From assembly GCA_036500345.1 (NCBI GenBank), contig DASYCE010000032.1:151403-215402 (forward strand): a stretch of DNA of 64,000 nucleotides, given 5' to 3'. Below, in pieces: positions 56,673 through 64,000 of the stretch. The position numbers and the translations under genes are program-made. The stretch comes from Gemmatimonadales bacterium (GTDB lineage: Bacteria > Gemmatimonadota > Gemmatimonadetes > Gemmatimonadales > GWC2-71-9). The notes beneath the pieces were generated by a model. That model had not been told where the DNA came from. It ran no database searches and worked only from the letters and a program-made list of their open reading frames with translations. Each line of letters starts with the position of its first letter. Within the stretch, counting starts at the first letter, position 1.

Positions 56673-57533
56673 GTGACACCATCATCGTGTCCAATCTGCC
56701 AGGTGCGGGATCCGTCGATCTTCATCGCCGGCGATCGATACTCGATCCATGCCTGCCGAGCCTGCGGAATTCGGTTTCTTGATCCCCAACCTGACGCTGC
56801 GGCGCTTGAAGTCCTCTATGGCGAGCAGTACTTCGCGCACCGCGCCCCCGGAGCCCCGGGATATGACCGGTATCTCGCAGAAATCGAGAATATCCGCAGT
56901 ACGTTCGATGATCGGCTCCAATACCTTCCCGATCCCCGCGCCGGCAACGCGCTGATCGACGTCGGTGCAGCGGTCGGGCTCTTTGTCGAACGCGCCCGCG
57001 CGGTGGGCTGGAACGCCGAAGGTGTCGAGCCGAGTCAATGGGCTGCGGGCTATGCCCGTGACATTCTCGGCCAGCCGGTCCGGCATGCGATGCTGGAGAC
57101 CGCGGGCTTCGCGCCGGGCAGCGCCGACGTCGTCACGATGTGGGAAGTGATCGAGCATCTCCCTGATCCCGCGTGCACTCTGCGTGCCGTCCGCGATATT
57201 CTCCGCCCGGGCGGGTCGTTGGTCCTCTCGACTCCCGATGCGGGCAGCAGGGTGGCCCGCCTCCTTGGCCGCCGGTGGCTTGGCTGGTCCAAGGTGCCCG
57301 AACATCTCTTCTTCTTTGACAGACCGACGTTGCGCCGCGTGCTGGAAGAGTGCGGCTTTCAGGTCGAGTCGATGCGCTATGTGCCGCTGGTCGTCAGCCG
57401 GCAGTACCTGCTCGACCGGGTGGGACAGATGATCGGTATCAACGCTCATCGCCGACTTCCGCAATCGTGGCTCGAGCGGCCAGTCCGCATCAATCCATTG
57501 TACGACTTGCTCGTTGCGGCGCGAAGACTGTGA
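56673..57533 (+). CDS. Class I SAM-dependent methyltransferase with N-terminal zinc motif
   Basis: 286 residues, GTG at 56673; the start is fixed by the CPIC pair only six residues in. A zinc-ribbon-like CPIC...CRAC motif (residues ~6-35) is followed by the methyltransferase core: LIDVGAAVGLFVERARAVGWNAEGVEP (motif I), then WEVIEHLPDP and LRPGGSLVLSTPD. This zinc plus methyltransferase layout is common in polysaccharide gene clusters, where such enzymes methylate nucleotide sugars or glycan ends. It overlaps the following GT2 gene by 4 bp, so the two likely act on the same glycan. Confidence 0.85.
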   Translation: MTPSSCPICQVRDPSIFIAGDRYSIHACRACGIRFLDPQPDAAALEVLYGEQYFAHRAPGAPGYDRYLAEIENIRSTFDDRLQYLPDPRAGNALIDVGAAVGLFVERARAVGWNAEGVEPSQWAAGYARDILGQPVRHAMLETAGFAPGSADVVTMWEVIEHLPDPACTLRAVRDILRPGGSLVLSTPDAGSRVARLLGRRWLGWSKVPEHLFFFDRPTLRRVLEECGFQVESMRYVPLVVSRQYLLDRVGQMIGINAHRRLPQSWLERPVRINPLYDLLVAARRL

Positions 57534-58354
57534 CAGAAATCGCCGTCAGCGTCATTCTGCCATGTTTCCGATCGACCCCGGTCGCGCTCCGGACCGCCGA
57601 GGTGCTTGCGGCGTACCTCCCGACTGTCTTTCCGACGTGGGAACTCATCGTCGTCGACGATGGTGAGAACGAGTTCGGCACCGCACCGCTTCCCGATGCG
57701 GACAATGTCCGGCTCATCACGCATTCCAGGAACCTCGGCAAGGGCGCGGCGGTGCGTACCGGAATGCTTGCTGCCCGCGGGCGGATTCGCATCTTCACGG
57801 ACATCGACATGCCGTATGATCGCGAACTGCTGCCGGTCCTCGCGGATTACATCGATCGGTCGGGGTTTCATCTCGTCATCGGCGACCGGACCTTGCCGGG
57901 ATCGCACTACGCGGCGGCGACGAGTCCGGCGCGGCGGATGCTGTCGGCAGTCGCGTCACGCGTCATCGGCTCGCTCGTGACGGGCGGATTCTTCGATACG
58001 CAGTGCGGGATCAAGGCGATGCGCGGCGATGTGGCGGACGCGCTTTTTCCGATGATCCGGACCCGGCGTTTCGCGTTCGATGTGGAGATCGTGTATCTGG
58101 CACTCAAGCACGGGCTCGATGTGAAGCGGGTGCCGGTGCACCTGCGACGCAACCTCGAGTCCTCGGTCCGGCCGTTTCCGGACGCGGTGCGCAGCGCGAT
58201 CGACATCCTTGCGATCAAGCTCAGGCAGCTCCGACGCGAGTACGACAATCCCGAATTGGCAGCGATCATCTTTGACGAACATGCCCGGGCGCTCGCGCGC
58301 AATCATTCCCTGCCGACGAGCGCGCCCACCGATCGATCGGAATCCACCCGCTGA
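57530..58354 (+). CDS. GT2 glycosyltransferase, dolichyl/polyprenyl-phosphate hexose synthase-like
   Basis: 274 residues, GTG at 57530 (GTGA overlap with the methyltransferase). The GT-A fold motifs are VSVILPCFRSTP, the nucleotide-binding LIVVDDGENEFG, SRNLGKGAAVRTGML and the metal-binding DxD as FTDIDMPYD. The segment FFDTQCGIKAMRGDVADALF and FAFDVEIVYLALKHGL is characteristic of dolichyl-phosphate glucosyl/mannosyl synthase-like enzymes. There is no membrane helix at the end. Such enzymes make the polyprenol-phosphate sugar that GT-C transferases use, which fits the five or six GT-C-like neighbours well. The exact sugar is unknown. Confidence 0.88.
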   Translation: MTEIAVSVILPCFRSTPVALRTAEVLAAYLPTVFPTWELIVVDDGENEFGTAPLPDADNVRLITHSRNLGKGAAVRTGMLAARGRIRIFTDIDMPYDRELLPVLADYIDRSGFHLVIGDRTLPGSHYAAATSPARRMLSAVASRVIGSLVTGGFFDTQCGIKAMRGDVADALFPMIRTRRFAFDVEIVYLALKHGLDVKRVPVHLRRNLESSVRPFPDAVRSAIDILAIKLRQLRREYDNPELAAIIFDEHARALARNHSLPTSAPTDRSESTR

Positions 58355-58365
58355 CGGCGCCTGAC

Positions 58366-60270
58366 TCAGTGTCCCGATGAGGCCGGCGGCGCAAACAACG
58401 CCACCCCCACCCGGTTCGGCCCCATGTCCCAATGCACCACCAATTGCCAGTCTGCCGCCCACGACGGCGGCTTCCCCGCGTTCGGCCAGATCTGCAGCAG
58501 CAGGCACGGCACCTTCCCCGGCTGATCGGCGTAGCGTGCCGAAATGTTCGGCACCGCGATCGGCCGGAAAACGGTCGTCGGCTGGAGCGATCGCGTCAGC
58601 GCCATGACGGGATATTCCCACGCGTCAGGCCACGTATGCGTCCCGACGTCGCCGCAACCGCTTGCTGCGATCCGGTCGACGATGTCGAGATACGGACGCG
58701 CCAGCGCCGGCTCGTACATGAAGTACGTCAACGATCTCGGTGTCGTCAGTACACTGGGCCTCGGCGCGATGGTGTTCCCCGGAATCGACAGCAGCGGACG
58801 GGTATACCCGAGGAGCGCGACCGGAAGCGCGCCGATCAGCAGGATGCCGATGATCATCTGCCTCGGCACCTTCGCCAGTCGATCGAGCTCGCCGGCGGCG
58901 ATCGCCGCGGCCAGCACGAAGAGCGGCGTCTGCAAACGGCTGTTGTAGCTCTGCCACTTGAGTTCGGCGCAGAAGATCACGAACGCCCCCGCCAGCGCCA
59001 TCACGATCCACGCCGATGTTCTGCGAGGCGGCGACCGGAACAGCGCCACGATGCATCCGGCGATCAGCAGGAGGTGCAACGGATTCGGCGCCGATTCCTC
59101 GTGGGTGTTCCACGGTGTCGGAATGAACTTCGGATTCCACGTCGTCCGTTGGTCGTCGGGATTGACACCCAACGTGCGCGACAGGCCGGACACGCCATCG
59201 GTCACCGCTGAGTTCACGCCGGACCATGGTGTGCCGAGGTGCAAGCTCAGGTTCCGGAGCACGTTGACGAACACCTGCGCTGGCGCATGCGTCTGCATCG
59301 CCGCGTCGTTGCGCCAGGTCGCATCGCCGGCGGGATCGCCGAACACTGCCGCATTGCGCGCCATCTGCGGGCCAGCGATCAATGCGATCGCCACACACAG
59401 TCCCGCACAGAACGCTGCCGCGGACCTCCACGATCGCCTCGCCACCAGCACGATGAGCGGCAGGAGTGCTGCTCCAGCGAAGAGGAGTCCGGTCTGCTTC
59501 GTCGCGGTTGCCAACCCGAACGCGAGCGCGGCGAACGCGGCATCGAGCCGTCGCCTGCTACCCAGGAAGCGGTATCCGAACCCGCACGCGACAGCGCACC
59601 AGCACGCGGCGGTGAGGTCGGTCTGCGTCCCGCTCGACTGCGCCACCGCCATCGGGAGCGTTGCCACCACGATCGCGGCGAGCACCGCCGCACGAGTGCT
59701 TCCGCCCAGCACGCGTGCCAGCAGCGCCGCGCCGCCGCAGGCCCCCGCGAATCCGATCCACTGCACCATGCTGGCGAACCGGTCACCACCGCTGAGCAGC
59801 TCGAACTGCAGCACGCCATACTCCGCCCACGACGGCATGAAGAGCTGGCGGGTGTTGAATGTGGCGAACGGCCGCAGCGATCCTTGCTGGATCCACCGTT
59901 CCACCCGTACCAGATGGTAGGTCAGCCCGTCGTACGAATTCGGGGCGGAGCAGAGCGCGACGACCAGCGTCAGCGCCAGGAGCAGCGCGACGGGCCAGAG
60001 CGCCAGGAGTGCAGAACGATCAATGGTCGCGTGGGTGTCGACCCCCCGTGCGCGGCGCGCGACGATCCACGCCGCTCCGCTGGCGATGATCCAGAGTGTT
60101 GCGCTCCCGGTGGCGTTGAGGAGCCCCGCAGCCGATTGCAGTTCCGTCCCGATCGAGACGACGACACCCAGGACAATGAGAGCGGCGCAACCACTCTCGA
60201 GCACGCCGTATCTCGTGCGCTGGAGCGCGGCGACCCACGCAAGCCACGCAACCAGCGGGAGGAGAATCAC
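58366..60270 (-). CDS. GT-C/PMT-like membrane glycosyltransferase
   Basis: 634 residues, GTG at 60270 overlapping the stop of the upstream gene by 4 bp. About 12-13 hydrophobic helices are seen. After the first helices stands NSYDGLTYHLVRVERWIQQGSLRPF, the PMT/GT39-like first loop, where the Asp is the presumed catalytic base and YHxxRxxxW is conserved. A second loop reads FNTRQLFMPSWAEYG. A short extracytoplasmic C-terminal part (~110 residues) follows. It should use a polyprenol-phosphate sugar, plausibly the product of the GT2 enzyme just beyond its 3' end. Acceptor unknown. Last gene of a three-gene minus-strand operon. Confidence 0.78.
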   Translation of the reverse strand: MILLPLVAWLAWVAALQRTRYGVLESGCAALIVLGVVVSIGTELQSAAGLLNATGSATLWIIASGAAWIVARRARGVDTHATIDRSALLALWPVALLLALTLVVALCSAPNSYDGLTYHLVRVERWIQQGSLRPFATFNTRQLFMPSWAEYGVLQFELLSGGDRFASMVQWIGFAGACGGAALLARVLGGSTRAAVLAAIVVATLPMAVAQSSGTQTDLTAACWCAVACGFGYRFLGSRRRLDAAFAALAFGLATATKQTGLLFAGAALLPLIVLVARRSWRSAAAFCAGLCVAIALIAGPQMARNAAVFGDPAGDATWRNDAAMQTHAPAQVFVNVLRNLSLHLGTPWSGVNSAVTDGVSGLSRTLGVNPDDQRTTWNPKFIPTPWNTHEESAPNPLHLLLIAGCIVALFRSPPRRTSAWIVMALAGAFVIFCAELKWQSYNSRLQTPLFVLAAAIAAGELDRLAKVPRQMIIGILLIGALPVALLGYTRPLLSIPGNTIAPRPSVLTTPRSLTYFMYEPALARPYLDIVDRIAASGCGDVGTHTWPDAWEYPVMALTRSLQPTTVFRPIAVPNISARYADQPGKVPCLLLQIWPNAGKPPSWAADWQLVVHWDMGPNRVGVALFAPPASSGH

Positions 60271-61886
60271 TCGCTGCCCGTCGTCGCCGAGCTGTCCGCC
60301 GCCGCTCGAAGCCGGCGAATCCGCACCAGTTCCGACGCAAATTCGCCCTGGCCACGATCGAGCGCCTCGCGAGCGATTCGTTCGGCGTCATCCCATCGCC
60401 GCTCGGCCATCAGGCACTCGATCAACTTGGCGCGCAGCAACGAGCCAGTCGGATCGAGCCGCAGCCCCGATTCAAGGATCGGAATCGCTTCGGCGTAGCG
60501 TCCATCGGCTCGGAGAAACTGTCCCAGCCGGTCATTCACTTCCGGATCGTGCGGCCAGAGCTTCATCGCATGCGTGAGGTCGGCGATTGCCAGCGAATCC
60601 TTTCCCGCGCCTTCCCAGTAGATCCCCGCCGTCCGCCACGCGCGGTACGCATCGGGCGCATCCACGGTCAGTGCGGCGTGAAAGTCCGCTTCGTCTTGCC
60701 ACGTCGGCACGCGCAGGGCACTTCGCACCGCCAATCCGGCGCCCCACGCAGCGAGCACGGCCACCAGCGTTCGGAACACGGTTTGACGATCGGCAGGACG
60801 GGTGGCCACGAGCCGGTCGAGTACCCCGCCCACGACCATCGCCAACCCGATACTTGGGAGAAAGAGAAGTCGCTCCGCCATCACGACCCCGGTCGGCGTG
60901 AGCACGTTGCTGATCGGGGCCAGCGTCATTGCAATCCACAGCAGTCCGAACGCCACCACCGGCGCGCTGCGCTTTGCGCGTGCGAAGCCGGCAATCCACA
61001 GGAGCACCAGCGCGATGCCGACCAGGTGTTCGACGCGAAACGGCCCGCCGATCGGAACTCCAGGTGGCCCGTACTCCGCCTGCAGATGTACCGGCCACGC
61101 GATCAGCCGGACGTACCGCAGAAGGATCGCGAGAAACGTCAGCGACCGGCCACCGATCCCCTGACCCCCGAACGCCGCCGCCGGGACTTCGCCGGTCGCT
61201 GACAACAGCACGCTGGTGCGAAAGAGAAAGAGCAGCACCGACACCATTGTCACCGGCACCAGCAACCGTGCGACGACTCCAGGCCGCCGGTCGAGCGCCA
61301 GGGTCCATTCGGCGCCGAGGAGGAGCGGCACCAACACGAATCCCTGCTCCTTCGATCCCATGGCGATGATCGCCACGGCGATCAGTCCGACCACCGCCCT
61401 GGTCGTCGCCTGCCGGAGCCGGGCGTCGAGGTAGATCAGCGCCGCCGCGAGCAGTGCGATTGCGACCCAGAGCTCGGACTGGCCGACGATGTTCGCGACC
61501 ACTTCGACGTGCACCGGGTGGACCAGAAAGAGGATCGTGGCGCCCGCGGCTGCGAGTTCACCGATTCCGAGCCGGCGCATCACCGCGAAGAGGAGCGCGC
61601 CGATCGCGAGGTACATCACCAGCGAGACGAGATGAAAAAGCCACGGCGCTCCGTGACCGAGCCACCATTGCGCCGCGAATCCGGCGATGGTGACCGGACG
61701 CCAGAGCGTGCCGAGCCAATACGGTGCGGCCGGAATGGTATGCCACAGTGCCGGGTCGGTGACCCGCGGATTCTGCGTGATCGCCGGAACATCGTCGTAG
61801 ACGAATCCGTTGCGGATGCTGAGCCCCATCGCGGCGATTCCCGCCACGGCGACTGTGGCGACGATCCACCGTCGACGCGCCGTCAT
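60267..61886 (-). CDS. TMTC-like membrane protein with C-terminal TPR repeats (copy A)
   Basis: 539 residues. About 10-11 hydrophobic helices carry the TMTC/PMT features NGFVYDDVPAITQNPRV (acidic pair in loop 1, with DP and WRP downstream) and HPVHVEVVANIVGQSELWV. The last ~150 residues hold about three tetratricopeptide repeats (DAYRAWRTAGIYWEGAGKDSLAIADL; PEVNDRLGQFLRADGRYAEAI; GSLLRAKLIECLMAERRWDDAERIA). Animal TMTC proteins are O-mannosyltransferases of secreted proteins, and bacterial relatives are common but little studied. It overlaps copy B upstream and the GT-C gene downstream, each by 4 bp. Confidence 0.8.
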   Translation of the reverse strand: MTARRRWIVATVAVAGIAAMGLSIRNGFVYDDVPAITQNPRVTDPALWHTIPAAPYWLGTLWRPVTIAGFAAQWWLGHGAPWLFHLVSLVMYLAIGALLFAVMRRLGIGELAAAGATILFLVHPVHVEVVANIVGQSELWVAIALLAAALIYLDARLRQATTRAVVGLIAVAIIAMGSKEQGFVLVPLLLGAEWTLALDRRPGVVARLLVPVTMVSVLLFLFRTSVLLSATGEVPAAAFGGQGIGGRSLTFLAILLRYVRLIAWPVHLQAEYGPPGVPIGGPFRVEHLVGIALVLLWIAGFARAKRSAPVVAFGLLWIAMTLAPISNVLTPTGVVMAERLLFLPSIGLAMVVGGVLDRLVATRPADRQTVFRTLVAVLAAWGAGLAVRSALRVPTWQDEADFHAALTVDAPDAYRAWRTAGIYWEGAGKDSLAIADLTHAMKLWPHDPEVNDRLGQFLRADGRYAEAIPILESGLRLDPTGSLLRAKLIECLMAERRWDDAERIAREALDRGQGEFASELVRIRRLRAAADSSATTGSE

Positions 61887-63589
61887 CGTTTCGGAATGCT
61901 GTCCACGGGTGGCGGCAGATTGACTGTATGCGGCGGAGCGTGCACCCGGTCGGCGCTGTCGGCGATTTCAGCGTATCGCGCCAGCGTCGTGTGCTGCGGG
62001 CCATACGACGCGCCGAGGCGTGCTTCGACTGCCGCCTCCTTGTAACGACCGAGCCAGAGGAGGCAGGCCACTTCCGAGCCGCGTACACCATTGTGTGCCG
62101 GCATCATCGCCAGCACTTCCTTGTACAGATTCAGCGCCGGTTCGCACATCGCTGCAGCACGATACTTGTCCGCCAGGTCGATGTAGACGGGCACCGCCGC
62201 GGGATAGAGGTCGATCGCCTTGCGGTACTCGAGTTCGGCCGTCTTCTTCATGTTGACGCCAAACAGGACCGAGGCATAGGCGTGGTGCGCGCGCCAGCTC
62301 CTCGGCGCATCGATGACCGACTGGAACCAGAGCGTCGCGGAATCACGCCACACCATCTGGCGCGACATGCTGCGAGACAATCCCATCGCGAGCAGGACGA
62401 TCGATCCAGTCGCCGCGGCGATCCGCCCAGGCGATCCGCGACTGTATAGCCACGCGCCAGCGAGCCAGAGGATGTCGGCACCGGCGATCACCACGCCGAC
62501 GCTGCTGAGGAAGAGGGTCCGCTCGGCGAGGACGATTCCGGTGGGAATCAGGACGTTGCTCACCGGGATCAGCCCGATCGCCGTCCAGAGGATCCCGAAC
62601 GCGACCACCGGCCGGCGGTGCCAGCAGTACCACGCCAGGACGAAGGTGGCGATCAGCAGCAACGCGCCGAACGATTGCGCGGTACCCCAATGCGTTGTCC
62701 CGACGATTTCTCCGGGTGAATAGTCGGCCTGCAGGTGCGCGGGCCAGAACAGGAGCCGGTACCACTTCGGTACCACGCCGAGCATCGTGATCGCGCGGCC
62801 TCCGACATGCAGCCCGCCAAGCGCCTCGGCGGTGAAGCTCCCCTTGGTGTTTCCGGCGAGGACGATGGTGCGCACTCCCGCGACGCATACGGCAACGAGG
62901 ACAAACGCGAGATACAGCGGTCGCAGGAGTACGAAGCGTTCGCGCCAGGTCCGCCCATCGTCGATGATGGTCAACTCGGCAGCCACCAGCATCGCCGGGA
63001 GCATGGCACCGCTTTCCTTGAACAGCATCGCGACCAGGTAGCCGAACACCATCAACGACATCGAGCGCCGGGTGATCGCGTCGCCGCTGCGACGGTGATC
63101 GATGTATGAAGCCGTGAGCATCGCCACCAGGATCCCCACCACAAGTTCCGCCTGGTTCACGGCAACGGCGACCGCTTCCACGTGGACCGGGTGGATCGCA
63201 AACCACGCGGCCGCAACCCAGGCCGCCCCCGGGCCGAGGCATCGGCGGGCGAGTCGATAGACCGCCAGCACCGCGCCGAGATAGAGGAGAACGGAGACGA
63301 TACGGAAGATCGGTTCGTGTCCGCCACTCACGACCCACTGAACGGCAAACGACAGCATGGTCAGCGGCCGGTAGAGATCTCGCGGATAGGGCCACGGCCA
63401 GTACGCCTGGCCGAAGAGAACCCATGGATGGGCGAGGGTGTGGACCAGGCCGTTGACCTTGATGATCGGCAGGTCGTCCTGGACCCACGTGTTCCAGAGG
63501 CAGGAAAACGTCGACCCGAGAGCGAGGAGAACGAGTCCCGCCAACCCGGCCCAACGCGGGAAGCGGATGTGCCTTGTGGAGGCATTCAT
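61883..63589 (-). CDS. TMTC-like membrane protein with C-terminal TPR repeats (copy B)
   Basis: 568 residues from the ATG at 63589 (a GTG six codons upstream is possible). It is a paralogue of copy A: NTWVQDDLPIIKVNGLVHT (loop-1 acidic pair), YRPLTMLSFAVQWV, HPVHVEAVAVAVNQAELVVG, LLFWPAHLQADYSPGE and PVSNVLIPTGIVLAERTLFL line up block by block. About three TPR-like repeats end the protein (SWRAHHAYASVLFGVNMKKTAELEY, VPVYIDLADKYRAAAMCEPALNLYKEVL). It starts a minus-strand operon that is divergent from the pilin gene, across 270 bp that hold the sigma-54 promoter. The role is as for copy A, a presumed protein O-glycosyltransferase. Confidence 0.8.
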   Translation of the reverse strand: MNASTRHIRFPRWAGLAGLVLLALGSTFSCLWNTWVQDDLPIIKVNGLVHTLAHPWVLFGQAYWPWPYPRDLYRPLTMLSFAVQWVVSGGHEPIFRIVSVLLYLGAVLAVYRLARRCLGPGAAWVAAAWFAIHPVHVEAVAVAVNQAELVVGILVAMLTASYIDHRRSGDAITRRSMSLMVFGYLVAMLFKESGAMLPAMLVAAELTIIDDGRTWRERFVLLRPLYLAFVLVAVCVAGVRTIVLAGNTKGSFTAEALGGLHVGGRAITMLGVVPKWYRLLFWPAHLQADYSPGEIVGTTHWGTAQSFGALLLIATFVLAWYCWHRRPVVAFGILWTAIGLIPVSNVLIPTGIVLAERTLFLSSVGVVIAGADILWLAGAWLYSRGSPGRIAAATGSIVLLAMGLSRSMSRQMVWRDSATLWFQSVIDAPRSWRAHHAYASVLFGVNMKKTAELEYRKAIDLYPAAVPVYIDLADKYRAAAMCEPALNLYKEVLAMMPAHNGVRGSEVACLLWLGRYKEAAVEARLGASYGPQHTTLARYAEIADSADRVHAPPHTVNLPPPVDSIPKR

Positions 63590-63758
63590 CCCGTTTCGCC
63601 CCGGCACGGATAATGAGTGGGAAGGTGACGTTTTCTCATGCGGTTGACTCCGGACTTGCAGACTTCAAGGCTTTCCGCTGCCGAGTCCCGCGAAATGCGC
63701 CAGGATTATCTCGGCGAAGACCTTGTGTGACAACAACTTATCGGCAAGCCCCGTGCCG

Positions 63759-63773
63759 TGGCACCGCGATTGC
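63759..63773 (+). promoter_or_regulatory. Sigma-54 promoter (-24/-12) for the pilin gene
   Basis: TGGCAC at 63759-63764, five bases, then TTGC at 63770-63773: an exact match to the sigma-54 consensus TGGCAC-N5-TTGC. The expected transcript start is near 63785, leaving a leader of about 75 nt before the pilin ATG at 63860. The PilR-like activator gene is in the same window. Confidence 0.85.
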
Positions 63774-63859
63774 CAATGTTTTCGGCCAGCAACGCGGGGC
63801 CCCTATTTTGACCTTTGCGCTGCACAGTTTCCTCGGCAACCATCACTGGAGAGAGAGAC

Positions 63860-64000
63860 ATGTTGCGCAATCGCAAGGGCTTTACCCTGATCGAGCTGCT
63901 GATCGTGGTCGTGATCATCGGCATTCTGGCGGCCATCGCCATCCCGAAGTTCGCCGCGACGAAGGACAAGGCGAAGCTGGCGTCGGTGAAGTCCGACGTC
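63860..64000 (+). CDS. pilA: Type IV major pilin-like prepilin (3' truncated by window end)
   Basis: 47 residues visible; the gene continues beyond the right edge. ATG at 63860, ribosome site GGAGAG at 63848-63853. A short leader MLRNRKG ends in Gly7, then FTLIELLIVVVIIGILAAIAIP follows. This is the class III signal cut by the prepilin peptidase PilD between Gly7 and Phe8, with the mature Phe1 and Glu5 and the hydrophobic N-terminal helix of type IV pilins. The next residues (KFAATKDKAKLASVKSDV) continue the helix. PilA versus a minor pilin or pseudopilin cannot be told from this part, but the sigma-54 promoter favours the major pilin. Confidence 0.9.
   Translation, partial: MLRNRKGFTLIELLIVVVIIGILAAIAIPKFAATKDKAKLASVKSDV

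Overview
The window is GC-rich, almost fully coding DNA from a Gram-negative bacterium. It has outer-membrane barrel proteins, a TonB-dependent receptor, LptF/LptG, SprA and PorV-like type IX secretion (T9SS) proteins, GWxTD and FlgD-like C-terminal domains, and a split type IV pilus locus. This mix best fits the Gemmatimonadota or a close relative in or near the FCB group. That assignment is inferred from gene content; no rRNA or tRNA gene was seen.

Layout. 1-7.7 kb: a truncated large secreted protein with a T9SS-like C-terminal domain, a PorV/PorQ-like barrel, a GWxTD protein and a lipoprotein, closed by a perfect 15-bp hairpin. 7.7-9 kb: a small stand-alone AraC-type DNA-binding protein and about 0.8 kb of apparently non-coding DNA holding a five-copy 21-bp tandem repeat. 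9-16.7 kb: ctaB coupled to an ABC exporter (minus strand), then an APC permease and a TonB-dependent receptor. 17-27 kb: lptF-lptG on the minus strand, divergent from a giant sprA homologue followed by an M28 peptidase/glutaminyl cyclase-like lipoprotein and a double helix-hairpin-helix protein. 27.6-31.8 kb: pilB-pilT-pilC. 31.9-46 kb: mostly housekeeping and stress genes: a barrel protein, an M1 peptidase, an Arg/Met-rich secreted protein, an MBL-rhodanese persulfide dioxygenase coupled to an S1/P1 nuclease, an MFS transporter, VKOR, RF3, SelO, a His/Asp/Gly-rich protein and an ABC-F ATPase. 46-48 kb: a cytochrome b/molybdopterin oxidoreductase pair and Hsp15. 48-64 kb: a PilS-PilR-like two-component system, a block of five or six multi-membrane GT-C-like proteins with a methyltransferase and a GT2 enzyme, and at the right edge a type IV pilin gene behind a textbook sigma-54 promoter.

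How it fits together. Two envelope systems dominate. The T9SS-related genes (cargo, PorV-like, SprA) would secrete and anchor large proteins. The pilus genes (pilB, pilT, pilC, pilS, pilR, pilin) flank a glycan block. The most interesting inference is that the PilS/PilR pair drives the sigma-54 pilin promoter about 13 kb away, and that the GT-C block between them decorates the pilin or another surface structure. Operons are tight, with repeated ATGA/GTGA overlaps, and convergent genes are separated by strong bidirectional hairpins.
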